Assembly (NCBI GenBank): GCA_013306675.1 | Contig: JABLUY010000037.1 | Location: 120,780-184,779, forward strand | Length of the DNA stretch: 64,000 nt | Direction: 5' to 3' | Origin: Thraustochytrium sp. TN22 | Lineage: Eukaryota; Sar; Bigyra; Thraustochytrida; Thraustochytriidae | Shown here: positions 1 to 10,600 of the stretch, one piece after another | Layout: every line of letters starts with the position of its first letter | Position numbering within the stretch: position 1 is the first letter of the stretch | Notes under the pieces: model-generated | What the model saw: only the letters and a program-made list of their open reading frames with translations | Databases searched by the model: none | Told to the model about the DNA's origin: nothing | Made by a program: the position numbers and the translations under genes

Positions 1-1869
1 TTCGTGGACCCCGCCACGCGCATGGGCGGCATGGCGATGCAGACCGAGAGCTTTCACGCGTCCCAGCGCGTGCTGGAGAGCCCGTCGCCGGCCACGCTGG
101 AGTTCCTCAGCCACCACTCCGAGGCGCTCTTTGCCTTCCTCTTTGAGGCCTTTCACCCGTCCGCACAGGGCAGCCTGTACCACGTGTGCAAGCTCATGGA
201 CGTGATGCTGCGCTATGACGCGGACGGCCTGCTGGACTCCTTCGTGGCCAACAAGCGCGGCTTCATTCCGGCGCTCGAGGCGGCCCTGGACTACCTGGAC
301 CGGCCGTGCGTCGCGGACCTCATTCTCGGCATCCTCTGCCCGCTGAGCGGGTCGCAGGAGGACTATCGGTGCGGGTTCTACCGCGTGCGTCCGGCGACGC
401 GGCTCAAGTACTTTCGCATGCTGGCGAACGAGGGCGTGCTGCCCGCGCTGGCGCGCCACGTGTGGCTGCCCACGGAGAGCGAGACGGACCTGCAGCGGCA
501 CAAGAGCGCGGCCGCGGAGCTGCTGCAGAACCTCGTGCAGCGCCTCTCGGGCGTGGAGCACGGCGTCGACCTGCTCGAGTCGCTCGTGCGCGGCACCGAG
601 ATCGTGCACGGTCTTATCACCGTGGCCTGCGGCGACGAGCGCCTGCTCTCGCACCCGGAGGAGCGCGCGGCGCGCGAGGAGGCTCTGCGTCAGGCGCGCA
701 AGGCGTCCAAGGCGCAGGCCAAGGCGGCGGCCGGTGGCGGCAAGAAGAAGGGCGGCAAGAAGGGCGGCGGCAAGAAGGCCAACAAGAAGGCTGCCCTCAA
801 GGCCAAGAAGAAGCAGCGCACGAACCAGGCCTCCAGCGCGGGCCAGGGCGACGACGAGGAGGACGACGAGGAGGACGGCGACGAGGCCGACCATGACGGC
901 GGCGACCACGACGGCGACGCAGGTCAGCACGGAACGCAGGCGCCGGGGGCCGGCGCCAGGCACACCGCGCAACGCGATGCGGCGCTCAAAACCCTGCACT
1001 GCATCGTCGAGCTTTCCACGCGCGAGCGCGTGCCGTCCTCCGAGGTCAAGGAGTACAAGTCCTTCGCCGAGACGCAGAACAACCTGGTCCCGTGCCAGCT
1101 CGCCGCTGTGGCGGACCGCATCCATAATCTGCTCGACGCCAATTTCGACGAGCTCTGCGAGGCCTTTGCCAACCCGACCAGCTTCCGCTCCTCCGAACTC
1201 GGCGTCAACGTGCGCCACACCAGCTACACGGTCGAGCACCCCTTCTCTTCATACCGCCTCGAGCTCATCAAGCTCATCTTTGCCTGCATCGTGCACAAGC
1301 CCAAGGTGCTCCTCAAGAAGGTCTCCCCGTCCTACTGGCGTTCGCTCTGCGACTGGTTCTTTGAGTACCGCCACTGCAACCTGTATCACGCGCAGTTCAA
1401 GGACCTCTTCATGACGCTCGTGCACAACGAGGACGCTCAAGAGGCTCTCTTGCTCGTGCTTGACCAGTGCCAATTCCTCTCCCGCATGATTGCCGACTTC
1501 TCTGACCCGGATCGCCGTCGCGCCTCCAGCACCTCCGGTCACGTGCTGTTCATGTGCAACGCGCTGCGTCTCCAGGCCGCCGCCGCTGATCCCAAGCACG
1601 ATGCCCTTCGCGTCTTCCTTGCAGCCCATGAGGCCTGGTCCGCCTTTCAGCCCGAGCTCATCGCCGAGACTCTCAAGCTCGTCCAGTCCTGGGAGCCCTC
1701 TGACCCGGCGCTCTTTATGGGCACGGAGGCCAATCGCCGTCCCGAGGACGTGCGCCGCATGATTAACTCTCTTACTAGCGCCGGCCCTGCCGCGGACCAG
1801 GCTCTCATTGACCTCGGGTCTGACTTTGCGCGCTCTCTCGGCTTTTCTGAGGAGGAAGAGTCTTCGTGA
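1..1869 (+). CDS. SAPS-family regulatory subunit of PP2A/PP6-type phosphatase (5' partial)
   Basis: The reading frame is open from the first base, so the N-terminus lies outside the window; the first in-frame ATG at 22 is probably internal. The roughly 620 visible residues match SAPS proteins (yeast SAP155/SAP190, animal PP6R), helical-repeat adaptors of Sit4/PP6 phosphatase. An N-terminal helical block with a LESPSPATLEFL stretch is followed by a Lys-rich (KKKGGKKGGGKK) and Asp/Glu-rich insertion at about residues 240-320. The conserved second block contains ALKTLHCIVELSTRERV, YRLELIKLIFACI and NLYHAQFKDLFMTL. The insertion is low-complexity and looks unstructured. The stop TGA is at 1867. 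The family call is from recognised motifs; which phosphatase it binds is inferred. Confidence 0.8.
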   Translation, partial: FVDPATRMGGMAMQTESFHASQRVLESPSPATLEFLSHHSEALFAFLFEAFHPSAQGSLYHVCKLMDVMLRYDADGLLDSFVANKRGFIPALEAALDYLDRPCVADLILGILCPLSGSQEDYRCGFYRVRPATRLKYFRMLANEGVLPALARHVWLPTESETDLQRHKSAAAELLQNLVQRLSGVEHGVDLLESLVRGTEIVHGLITVACGDERLLSHPEERAAREEALRQARKASKAQAKAAAGGGKKKGGKKGGGKKANKKAALKAKKKQRTNQASSAGQGDDEEDDEEDGDEADHDGGDHDGDAGQHGTQAPGAGARHTAQRDAALKTLHCIVELSTRERVPSSEVKEYKSFAETQNNLVPCQLAAVADRIHNLLDANFDELCEAFANPTSFRSSELGVNVRHTSYTVEHPFSSYRLELIKLIFACIVHKPKVLLKKVSPSYWRSLCDWFFEYRHCNLYHAQFKDLFMTLVHNEDAQEALLLVLDQCQFLSRMIADFSDPDRRRASSTSGHVLFMCNALRLQAAAADPKHDALRVFLAAHEAWSAFQPELIAETLKLVQSWEPSDPALFMGTEANRRPEDVRRMINSLTSAGPAADQALIDLGSDFARSLGFSEEEESS

Positions 1870-2413
1870 GGCAGGACAGGGACAGAGAGAGAGACAGAGA
1901 AAACAGAAGAAAGAGAGAGAGAGAAAATGATAGAATCGAGCTGAAGTGAAAGAGAGAAAGAGAGAGAGTTATCGTCTGTCCATTCTTTTGAGACGCATGG
2001 CCGTCGCGCCCTGGCGGGCAAGTCTGCATTGGCTCGAGTTGAGGACAAGCCTTTCACACTCTGACACCTGACACCGTGACAGGAGAGGTCGGCGCCGCTG
2101 CAGCACTGATAGCATCAGTATCAGCACCAGCATCAGTACCAGCACCAGTACCAATACCAGCAATAGAGTGATCGTGCTGGGTACTCGCAGGCGTACTTGT
2201 GACCATGCAAGACCACCGCCAGCAGCAGCGGAAGCAAAAACAGCAACAGCAACAGCAGCAGCAGCAGCAGCAGCAGCACTATGCACAAACGAGCACTTGC
2301 CGGGAAACTTGAAGGAGAACACAACCTAAAAGGCACACATGCATGAGCGTGACTGGAGGAGAGAAAAGGCCAAAGAGAGGTCGAAAGATTAGTTGTAGAG
2401 CGCAAATCAATAA
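1870..2413. repeat. Convergent 3' spacer with GA, CAG and ACCAGT microsatellites
   Basis: The spacer lies between the stops of the SAPS gene and p23. It carries an imperfect (GA)n tract at about 1885-1970, ACCAGCA/ACCAGTA-type repeats at about 2113-2165 and a CAG tract at about 2235-2278. ORFs here are low-complexity and I see no gene. Confidence 0.6.
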
Positions 2414-2641
2414 TCACTTGGCCTCGCCGTCCTCCTCGAGGTCGGGGAGATCCTCCTCGCCGCCGTCGTCGGAGTCGCCGTCGCCCTCGAACTGCGACAT
2501 GTCCGGGCCGCCCTCGGCGCCCTTCATGGCCTCCATCTGCTTCATAAGAGCCTCCATGTCCATGCCGCCCATGCCGCCCATGCCCGGCATGCCACCCATG
2601 CCCGGCATGCCGCCCATGCCCGGCATGCCGCCCATACCCGG

Positions 2642-2680
<39 letters not shown>

Positions 2681-3079
2681 CATGTCGCCCAGGCCGGACA
2701 TGCCGTCGGTGTTAAAGTCCTCCTCCTCATCGTCGCTGTCCTGCCACTTGTCGAAGTCGACCTTGACGTTGGTCTTCTGCAGCTGCTTGTTCTCAAGCAG
2801 GCGGGGCCAGAAGCCCTCCTCCTTCTTCTGCAGCAAGAACGCCACGCCGCGCGGCTTGATGGCGTACTTGGACTCCTCCGACGCCGCGTCAATGCCCTTG
2901 TTCTCCTTGTAGAACTCGAGCTCCACCTCGTACTCCTTGTCCTGCGACTTGCCCTTGAACACCAGCTTGTCGTCCTTGAGGTCGATCTGGGCCGACTCCT
3001 TGTCCACGTCCGGCAGGTCGATCGTCACATAGAGCGTCTGCTTGCGCTGCGCCCACCGCACCGGCGCCGTCAGCGTCAT
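2414..3079 (-). CDS. PTGES3: p23/Sba1 Hsp90 co-chaperone (CS domain) with MPGMGG repeat tail
   Basis: This 221-residue protein starts MTLTAPVRWAQ and has the p23 CS domain at about residues 5-110, including LYVTIDLPDV, the family hallmark WPRL (FWPRLLENKQ) and VDFDKWQDSDDE. p23 binds ATP-bound Hsp90 in the cytosol and stabilises client complexes. After the CS domain comes a run of about five MPGMGG/MGGMGG units where family members usually have a plain acidic tail, then MDMEALMKQMEAM and an acidic end (DLPDLEEDGEAK). The frame stays open far upstream, with another ATG near 3363, but that extension is Gly/Pro/Arg-rich and antisense to promoter-like DNA. I therefore chose the ATG directly before the CS domain. 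Confidence 0.88.
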
Positions 3080-3802
3080 CTTGCCGCGCTCCGAGTCCTC
3101 CTTCGCCGCGCTCGCGCCGCCGGTCCTCGAATCGGTTTTGATCCACTCCGTGGGGGGCGAGACCGAGCGCGCCGCGAGACGCCTGGGAAACACCCGCGGC
3201 CGCGGCGACGGAGGGCGGGGAGGGTGGGGGTCCTGACGAGCCGCGTCGGCCGGCCGTCCGAGCGCAGTTCCTTCGCAGTCTGCCGCGCCGCCGCCGCCGC
3301 CGCCGCCCTCGCCGCCCTTCTTCTCGAAGCTCGCCGCCACCGCCGCCGCCGCCAGGGGCATCTTCTGAGTCCTCGCTAGCTTTCCTAATTCCCCGCTACG
3401 AGTACTTTCGCCTCGGATCTCATGGGGATTAGCCGGCGGTTGCAGCAGGCCCCCTGTCCCGCCGCGGCGAGGGCGCAGCAAAGATTCGCGCGCCGCCGCC
3501 GCCGTTCCCGCCACCGCCTGCGCGCCGGGCTCGCGCGCGCGCGCTGGGCGGCGGCGGCGGCGGGCGTGGGGCGCGCGGCCGCGCAGCAGGCAAAAGCAAA
3601 GGGCTCCGGCGTCGGCGTCGGCGGCGGCGCCGGGCCTCGCGGGCCTCGCGGGCCTCGCGCCGGTGGTCGCGAGGTCCGCCGCGTACGAGGAGCGCAGGGC
3701 CGCGGTCGTGCTCGCGGCGGACGAGCTGCGCGCAAGGCGTGCGGCGCTGTGGAGCACAAGGTCTTCTGCTGCGAATCGAGCGGGCCGAGGGTGGTGGGCG
3801 CG
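3080..3802. promoter_or_regulatory. Divergent intergenic region p23 / NIPA-like gene
   Basis: About 720 bp separates the two chosen start codons. It is very GC-rich with GCC/GGC runs at 3290-3350 and 3480-3650. Both neighbouring frames remain open into it, so a longer N-terminus on either side cannot be excluded. It probably holds both promoters and 5' UTRs. I see no TATA-like element. Confidence 0.4.
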
Positions 3803-5646
3803 ATGCCGGGCATGGCCGCCCGCGCGGGCGTCGTGGCGGGCGTGGCGATGGCCGTGGTGCAGGAGGCCGCCGGGTTCGTGTGCGCGGGCGACAACATGAC
3901 GTGCAGCAAGCCGGAGGGGCTGACGCTGTGCGAAGACGTGACGTACGAGGCGTGCCTGACGGAGGGGAGCTGGGAGGCACAGGAGGCGCTGGCCGAGGAG
4001 CGGCTGCGCAAGATTCTCAGTCTGTACGGCGCGGTGGTGAACCGCAGCGAGGAGTGCTACGAGATGGTCCGCAAGTTCCAGTGCGCGGCAGTGTTCTCGG
4101 CGTGCGAGGGCTTTGAGGACAAGGCGGACCTGGTGTGCTCGTCGGAGTGCGACCGCGTGCACGAGGCGTGCCACACGGATGGGACGTCGGAAGCCTCAGA
4201 CGACGGCGACCTGCCGGAGCAGATCCAGCTGGACGATCGCGCGTACGGACTCATCTGCGACGTTGGGTCGCGGTCCGAGGAGGAGTCGTGCTTCGAGCTG
4301 AACTATACCGGGCCCTCGTACTACCTGTGGGCGATTGGCCTGGGCATGGCCGTGCTGTTCTCGTTCCTGAATGCAGTGGCGCTCAATCTGCAGAAGCTGA
4401 GCCTGAACCGACATGGCGAGGAGGTGCCGGTGATCCGGCAGCCGCTTTGGATCTGCGGCTTCGGGTTGCTGCTGCTGGGGTCCATCATGGACTTTGTTGC
4501 CTTTGGCCTGGCGCCGGCGAGCCTGCTGGCGCCGCTCGCGGCGCTCTCGCTCGTGTGGAACATGGTGTCGACGCCGCTCATCCTGCGCGAAGAGAAGCCG
4601 GCGCGCGACCAGATCATCGCGACGCTCATCATCTTCGTAGGCTGCATCCTGGCGGTGGTCTTTAGCAACCACTCGTCGCCCACGTACACGCTGGAGGACC
4701 TCAAGAACCTGTATCGGCGGCGCGCCATGATCATCTACACGTGCGTCGTGCCGGTGCTGGTGATGCTTCACATGGTGGCCATCGAGCTGGTGGAGGCGCT
4801 GCCGGCGCGCTGGCGCGAGCGCGGCGCGCTCAAGCGCACGCACCTGATCGGGTACGCGGGCGCGGCCGGCATTGTGGGCGGGCAGTCCATCATCTTTGCC
4901 AAGTCGACGGTGGAGATTCTCAAGTCCGCCATTGGCGGCGCGCGCGGAATCGGACTCAACGCCGAGACCTACTTCATCGTATCCGGCATGATCCTCTGCA
5001 TGCTCGTGCAGATCACCTATCTGAACGGCGGTCTGCTGCACCACGACTCGCTGTCCATCGTGCCCGTGTACCAGGCGTACTGGATCTTGTCGGGCGTGAT
5101 TGGCGGGCTCGTGTACTTTGACGAGATCAAGGGCTTCTCGCCGCTGCAGCTCGGCTTCTTCGGCTTCGGCCTGCTCATCACCTTTTGCGGCGTTGGCTAC
5201 CTCGCGCACCTGGCGGGCCGCGAGCGCCAGGCGCCCGTGGCGCCCGCCGCCACGGAGGCCGGCGACATGGACGATATGGACGACGAGACCGCCTTTTTGG
5301 ATGACCCCACGCACTTGCGCGACCGCCACGTCATGAACGACTACCTCATGGCCAACCCGCGCACGGCCGCCGTCGAGGTTCTGCTTGACATGGGCCTGGC
5401 CCCATCCAAAGTCAGCCGCATTCTCGGCAAGTCCTCCGTGCGGTTGCGCGCGCAGCGCCAGAAGCAGCTCGTGCTCGCCGAGATGGGCGTGCGCCCCGAG
5501 ATCGCCATGAAGATCTTGCGTGGCGCCTCGTCGCGCCGCCACATGCTTGACACCTCCGCACGCGACCTCCACCGTACCACAAGCAACGGCGCGGACGCCG
5601 ATGACGACCAAGCCACTGCGCAAGCGCAGCTCCAGCTCGACCAGGC

Positions 5647-5680
<34 letters not shown>

Positions 5681-5788
5681 GAGGAGGAGGAGGCTCAGCA
5701 ACACGACAGTGCTCAGCAGGCCCAGACCGAAGAAAGCCGCGCTCGCGCCGACGGCTCCGGGCCCACGACGCGCATCGACTCCGCCTGA
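3803..5788 (+). CDS. NIPA-type Mg2+ transporter with secreted Cys-rich (Frizzled-like) N-terminal domain
   Basis: The 661-residue protein has a signal-peptide-like N-terminus (MPGMAARAGVVAGVAMAVV). A Cys-rich ectodomain follows at residues 25-165 with 12 cysteines, spaced like a Frizzled CRD (CYEMVRKFQCAAVFSAC and LVCSSECDRVHEAC). About nine hydrophobic helices follow, typical of the NIPA/DMT magnesium-transporter family (ALNLQKLSL, DFVAFGLAPASLLAPLAALS, GAAGIVGGQSIIFAKS, VYQAYWILSGVIGGLVYFDE). The cytosolic tail has a UBA-like helical stretch (AVEVLLDMGLAPSKVSRIL), then polyGln and polyGlu. The first ATG before the signal peptide is taken as the start; the frame is open back to 3422. Transport of Mg2+ is inferred from the family. 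Confidence 0.82.
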
Positions 5789-7268
5789 TCCAATCATCCC
5801 AGGCCCATCGCACCGCTGCCAGTGTTGACTTCGCTTCGTTCGCGAGGCTGTGACTGACGCACGTGGGTAGTAGTGCTGCGCTACTACGGGTCGTAGTGAC
5901 CGTGACCTGTACGATAGAAAATTATCTCTTCTCTTCTGACCCACGCCGTGCGGCGGCTCGCGACGGCGCGAGCGCCGCGCTGACCGACCGCTGAAGCGAC
6001 CCGCCGGACTCTGTTGGAGGCGGCAAGGCCGCCAAGATCGCCAGCGTGAACCAGCCCGGCCCGCCAGGCCGACGCCATGGGGGCCGATGACGGCCGGTTC
6101 CAGGGCCCTCTGGCGTGCTGAGCAAGCGACTCGGCTGGCCCGGGTGGCCAGAAATGCACCGCGCAGTCCGAGATCGACATAATCTCAACGCCAGCGGTCC
6201 GGGCGGGGCCTGGCTCGCCTCCGCAGGCCTCCGCAGCCACTCGGCAAGGTTCTGCAGACGGCCGGGCGTCTCCGCCTCACTGCCCGTCAGGCACAGCCTC
6301 GCGGCGGACTCGGAGACACCTTGAATCCTGCCAGTGGCTGGAGCTGAGCGCAAAGGACCCACGCACGCACGCACGCCGCTCCCGCGCGCGCGCTCCGAGT
6401 CCGAGTCGTGGTCGCACGCGGCACGCGGATCCGGCGAGAGGCACGCCAGCAAGCAAGCAAGTTGCAAGCAAAAGCAAGCAAGCGCCCACGATCGGCGACC
6501 ACGCCGAGGTCGATCACAAAGCAGGACTTGGCCTTCCTCTGCCTGCCAGTGGCCACAGCAGCGGCGCGCGAACCTGGAAGCCGGGCACTGCCCGCCCCGG
6601 CCTGCTGCAGCAGAGCAGACTCCGCAGGACCTGTCAGTGCCTGCCCGGCGCTGCGCAGCCTGGCTGGCTGGTCGACGCGCAGCGCAGCCGCGGCAGCGCG
6701 CGGCGACGCCCGCCGGCGCTCGGCCCTGCGCGAGGCGGCGCAGCCTGAGCCGGCCCGGAGCACGTTTGTTGACTACCTCTACTCCACGGTACTGACCCCA
6801 CGGCAGGTCGCCTGCCAGTGCCAGTGGCGCGCCGGCGGTGCGGCCAAACCCAAGTCGCGGCGGCGCTGCGCAGCGCAGCTGAGCGCGGCTGGCCGCCAGG
6901 CGCTCGAGCGGAGCGCGCCCGGGCGGCGGGCGGGCGGGGCGAGCGCCGAGCTCGCGGCGCTTGGCCGCAGGGGAGCGGGTTAGCTAGCTAGCTAGCTAGC
7001 AAGGGAGGCCAGCAGCCGCCAGGTCGCCAGAGCCCGATCAGCGCCCGGCGGCGGCGCGCGGCGGCGGCAGCGCGCGGCGGCGGCGCGCGGCGGCGGCGGC
7101 GGCGGCGCGCGGCGACGACCGGCCGGCCGGGCCGCCCGCTCCCGCGCGAGCCGGCAGCCGTCGGCGCCGAGAGCCGAGAGGCCGGCCTGCGCGGGCGAGC
7201 CGAGGTCTGAGGTCTCGGGGCGGCCAGAGGAGGGGGGGCTAGCGCCGCCCGTGCAGCGCAGCGCGAGC
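5789..7268. other. Long gene-poor spacer (1.5 kb) with hairpin, TAGC and GGC repeats
   Basis: There is no convincing gene. Several ORFs of 100-190 codons on both strands are Arg/Ala/Pro-rich and have no recognisable domain. A perfect 7-bp inverted repeat (GTAGTAG, loop 7, CTACTAC) at 5867-5887 lies about 80 bp after the NIPA-like stop and may be a 3'-end hairpin. There is a (TAGC)5 run at 6981-7000 and a GGC/CGG-rich stretch at 7045-7110. The right half presumably contains the sulfotransferase promoter. Confidence 0.45.
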
Positions 7269-8885
7269 ATGCCGTGGCTGGAGCACGACCCGGAGAAGCC
7301 GGAGAATGACCTGCTGTTCGTGCACGTGCCGAGGTGCGGCGGGACCTCGCTGACGAAGCACTTTCGCGTGCGCGAGAAGGCGGTCAAGGAGCTGGGGCCC
7401 TGGCGGTGGGTCGGGGTGACGTACTGGTTCTACAGGTACAGGGTGCTGGAGACGGCGAACTTCCCCGTCATGACGATCGAGAGCTGCGTGGCGCTCCTTC
7501 AGTACGTGATCGCCATCATCCTGTTCGCGACCATCCCGGCGTACCGCGACAACGAGGACTGCGACCCGGAGCGGCGATTCTGCGGCTATGGCGTGGCGGC
7601 CTACACCATGTTCGGCACCGGCGGCTTCCTCTTCCTCACGTCCACCTTCGTGGCGACGGCGCCCGTGGTGGGGCGCCAGACGTACGCGCGCCGCTTGTAC
7701 GGGTACTTTATCAGCTACGTCTTTTGCAACTGGATGGGCTGCGAGGAGTGGCTCGTCGGCTGCAACAAAAAGGGCTGGTTCATCCACTTCACCGCGCCCA
7801 AGATGCTCCGGCACGGGCTCATCGAGGAGGAGGACCTGGAGAACTCCTTCGCTATCGTGCGCAACCCGTACAGCAGGTTCGTCTCCGTGTACATGTACAA
7901 CCGCTTCGGGCCGTGCGAGAGCTTCGAGAGCTTCACGAAGCGCTTTCTGCCGCACAAGATGCGCCGCTACCACAGGACAGGCGACACCAGCGAGGACGCT
8001 ATTTACTGCCATGCGCTGCCCATGTTCGAGTACACCCACCTCGATGGCTCGCAGATCGTCAAGTGCATTGTCAAGCAGGAGGAGCTCAAGACGCTCTGGC
8101 TGCCGGGGCTCAAGCTGCGCTCGCGCCGCCACCGCAAGCGCCTCGAGGAGATCCCGCCCAAGGTTGCCAAGGCGCTGCAGGAGATGCCGCACTCCAACTC
8201 GCGGAAAAAGGACAAGCCCTGGTGGGACTATTACACGCAGGAGCTCGTCAACCTCGTCGCTGAGAACTACGCCGCGGACTTCTTCTACTTTGGCTACGAC
8301 ACGCGCGTGCCAAACCGCCCCGACCTCGTGCCGCCGCCCATCGAGCAGCCCAAGACGCTGCGCCCCTTCTCCAGCAACCTCGACTTCTCCATCTACAAGG
8401 ACCAGGACCTGCGCGCGCTCGCGCGCCGCCCCAGCTCCCTGCTCTCCGTGCGTTCCGTCGAGGTGCGCCGTGTCGGCTCGCGTGCGGGTTCCACGCTCAA
8501 CTCTCCGGTGGAGCATCGCATGGCGCGCATGCAGACCGATCCGCTCATGCAGCAGGTCACCGAAAGTGCCAGGCGTATTGAGGAGGCCAAGAAGCGCGGT
8601 AGCGCCGCCGCCTTGAGTCCTGCAGAGTCCACCTCCGCCGCCGCCATGGCTGATCTTGAGGCCGGCGACCACCGCAAGGCAAATGCGACCACCACCAAGA
8701 CCGACGAAGCCGAAACCATCCTAACCATTGCCGAGGAACGCCCGGGCTCTTCCGAAGAAGACGACGGCGCGAGTCAGGAGGCGCAAGACGGCGCCCGTCG
8801 GGATGCAGCGTCCAGCGGCGACGCTTCGGACCTGGAGGCCCAGGCCGCCACAGCCTCCGGCGGGACTTCACTCGCACTGCAGTGA
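7269..8885 (+). CDS. Membrane-anchored sulfotransferase (Sulfotransfer_2-like, PAPS-dependent)
   Basis: The 538-residue protein carries the PAPS 5'-phosphosulfate loop VHVPRCGGTSLTKHF at residues 17-32 and the 3'-phosphate motif AIVRNPYSRFVSVYMYN at about 195-212, as in Golgi carbohydrate sulfotransferases. It should move sulfate from PAPS to a glycan or other acceptor. Unusually, two strongly hydrophobic segments (about residues 67-90 and 108-135) lie between these two motifs, and there is no N-terminal signal anchor. The C-terminal third (from about residue 370) is Ser/Ala/Glu-rich and looks disordered. The preceding in-frame GTG was not used; the ATG at 7269 is the first. The acceptor substrate is unknown. 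Confidence 0.8.
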   Translation: MPWLEHDPEKPENDLLFVHVPRCGGTSLTKHFRVREKAVKELGPWRWVGVTYWFYRYRVLETANFPVMTIESCVALLQYVIAIILFATIPAYRDNEDCDPERRFCGYGVAAYTMFGTGGFLFLTSTFVATAPVVGRQTYARRLYGYFISYVFCNWMGCEEWLVGCNKKGWFIHFTAPKMLRHGLIEEEDLENSFAIVRNPYSRFVSVYMYNRFGPCESFESFTKRFLPHKMRRYHRTGDTSEDAIYCHALPMFEYTHLDGSQIVKCIVKQEELKTLWLPGLKLRSRRHRKRLEEIPPKVAKALQEMPHSNSRKKDKPWWDYYTQELVNLVAENYAADFFYFGYDTRVPNRPDLVPPPIEQPKTLRPFSSNLDFSIYKDQDLRALARRPSSLLSVRSVEVRRVGSRAGSTLNSPVEHRMARMQTDPLMQQVTESARRIEEAKKRGSAAALSPAESTSAAAMADLEAGDHRKANATTTKTDEAETILTIAEERPGSSEEDDGASQEAQDGARRDAASSGDASDLEAQAATASGGTSLALQ

Positions 8886-9772
8886 CGACGGCAGAGTAGT
8901 AGTGTGCGGGTGGGTCGCTGGGTGCGGTGCGGTGCGGTGTGGTGCGGGTGAGCAAGCCGGCGAGTAGATTGGCCGAGGCTCGAGGGAACGGGGTCTTCGC
9001 CGCCCTGCATCTACTGTATCACCAAAGTTGGGTGCCATGCCAAACAGACACGCAGGTACACAGACAGAGACAAACGGGAATACAAACGGCAGAGGAATAG
9101 ACAGACACACAGACAGACACACAAAACGAGACCATGTCGCGCCGCTCTGCGTCGCGTGTAATTTACTGAGCTGAGCAAAGTCAGGTCAAAGAACGAACGC
9201 GGGGCATTGTGTTTCACTTCGTTCGCGCCGAGCTCATGATTCGCAAATAAAGATGTTTCATGCTAATCGAGGTCTTCTTCCGGCCGGCCGTCGCATGCAG
9301 TAGGGGTTCGTGAGCAGTGCGCAGCCAATCCGGTAGCAGACCAAGGCTCTGTGATGGCTTGCAGCGGTCCAGGGCTGCTCCTCTTTAAGTTGCTGCATTG
9401 CAGGAAACAAAGAAGCACTCACACGCAGCTGGACGTTCGTCGGCAAGCCCATTTCTTTCTTTTTAAAACTTTTTTCTCCGCCCGCCGGCCCAATGACCTT
9501 GGTCGTTCCCGGCCTGGCTGCAGAAAGCAAGCAGACAGCAAGCATGCATTTTCTCTCTGACACCACTGCACCGACCGACTAGCCGGTGACCCGGTAGTTG
9601 CTTTGTCCTGTGGGACGAGAGGTCATGGTGCTTCGCAGCTGCGCACGCACGTGCGAAGACCCATTTTCGAAGCAGCAGCAGCCTGCCGCGCTCGTCGTGG
9701 CAAGCGCGGCACGGCGACCAAAGCCAGCAGGCTCGAGCGCGCTCCGCAGCAGGGGGCAGCGTGGCGCGAGCC
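8886..9772. other. Intergenic region with GGTGC and ACAGACAC repeats
   Basis: This is about 890 bp between two plus-strand genes. There is a GGTGC pentamer run at about 8917-8945 and an ACAGACAGACAC-rich stretch at about 9045-9125. An AATAAA hexamer at 9246 may be a polyadenylation signal, though it is far from the sulfotransferase stop. No coding signal is evident on either strand. The last part should hold the SF-assemblin promoter. Confidence 0.4.
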
Positions 9773-10600
9773 ATGGGGGAGTCCAAGGAGGCGCGCGCGG
9801 ACGAAGATGCGGAGGCAGCGCGGCGCGGCGAGCTAGCCGCCGGCTCGGCCGGCACCAAGGAGCGGCTGCGCACGATGATGTCCAAGTTCGACGCCTTCGA
9901 GTCGGAGATGATCGAGGCGACGCGGACGCGGCGCGAGAAGGACGAGTTTGTGCTGGTGGAGCTGCAGCGCGAGATGGCCGGCCTGGAGCAGACGTTGCGC
10001 ACGGAAATGTCGCAGCGCGTGGAGATGAACCGGTCGCTGCTGACCTGGGCCGCGGAGCAGGTCGAGGACGTTAAGGAGACGCTGCTCAAGAAGGTGCAGG
10101 AGAACATGGAGACGCTGCAGGGCAACATCGACGCGCTCAACGCGCGCGTGGACGACCTGCACGCGCAGCTCGAGCACGAGAAGGTGGCGATCCCGGCCGA
10201 CATTGAGCGGCGCGGCGCCGAGCTCACCGAGCGCCTCACGGCCTTCCAGGAGCGCTTCGAGACGGAGCGCTTATCAAGGTTAGAGCGCGAGACGGTCATC
10301 ACGGGCCGCCTTGCGGACCACGAGAACCAGGTCAGCGAGGAGCTCGACGCGGAACGCGGCGAGCGCGAGCAAAAGTATCAGGAACTGCGCGCTGTGCTGG
10401 AGGAGTCCATCACGCTGCGCAAGGCGCGCACCGAGCGCTTCCACGTGCACATTGAGAAGGAGGTTGCCAAGCTCAAGAACTCCATTCAGGAGGAGGCTGT
10501 GCTGCGCGAGCAGGAGGACGACGAGATCGCCGACACGCTCACGCGGTACTCGGCCAAGCTCCAGGACTCGCTGCGCACCATCAACACGACCGAGGTCTGA
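9773..10600 (+). CDS. SF-assemblin / beta-giardin family striated-fibre protein
   Basis: The 275-residue protein is almost entirely alpha-helical coiled coil after a short non-helical head (MGESKEARADED). This is the expected size and layout of SF-assemblin. The C-terminal block is typical of the family (RFHVHIEKEVAKLKNSIQEE, EDDEIADTLTRYSAKLQDSL). SF-assemblins form non-contractile striated fibres attached to basal bodies and flagellar roots, so this gene argues for a flagellate stage. The ATG at 9773 sits in a CCATGG context; a GTG four codons upstream was rejected. The gene is uninterrupted and ends 92 bp before the convergent mitochondrial carrier. Confidence 0.87.
   Translation: MGESKEARADEDAEAARRGELAAGSAGTKERLRTMMSKFDAFESEMIEATRTRREKDEFVLVELQREMAGLEQTLRTEMSQRVEMNRSLLTWAAEQVEDVKETLLKKVQENMETLQGNIDALNARVDDLHAQLEHEKVAIPADIERRGAELTERLTAFQERFETERLSRLERETVITGRLADHENQVSEELDAERGEREQKYQELRAVLEESITLRKARTERFHVHIEKEVAKLKNSIQEEAVLREQEDDEIADTLTRYSAKLQDSLRTINTTEV

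Noticed and set aside
3080-4174. Long N-terminal extension of p23 on the minus strand (586 codons in total).
   Set aside because: Upstream of 3079 the translation is Gly/Arg/Pro/His-rich and antisense to the NIPA-like gene; the CS domain starts right after the ATG at 3079.
5922-6763. ORFs of 150-190 codons in the 5.8-7.2 kb spacer.
   Set aside because: Composition is Arg/Ala/Pro/Ser-rich in all frames, frames overlap each other, and no domain is recognisable.
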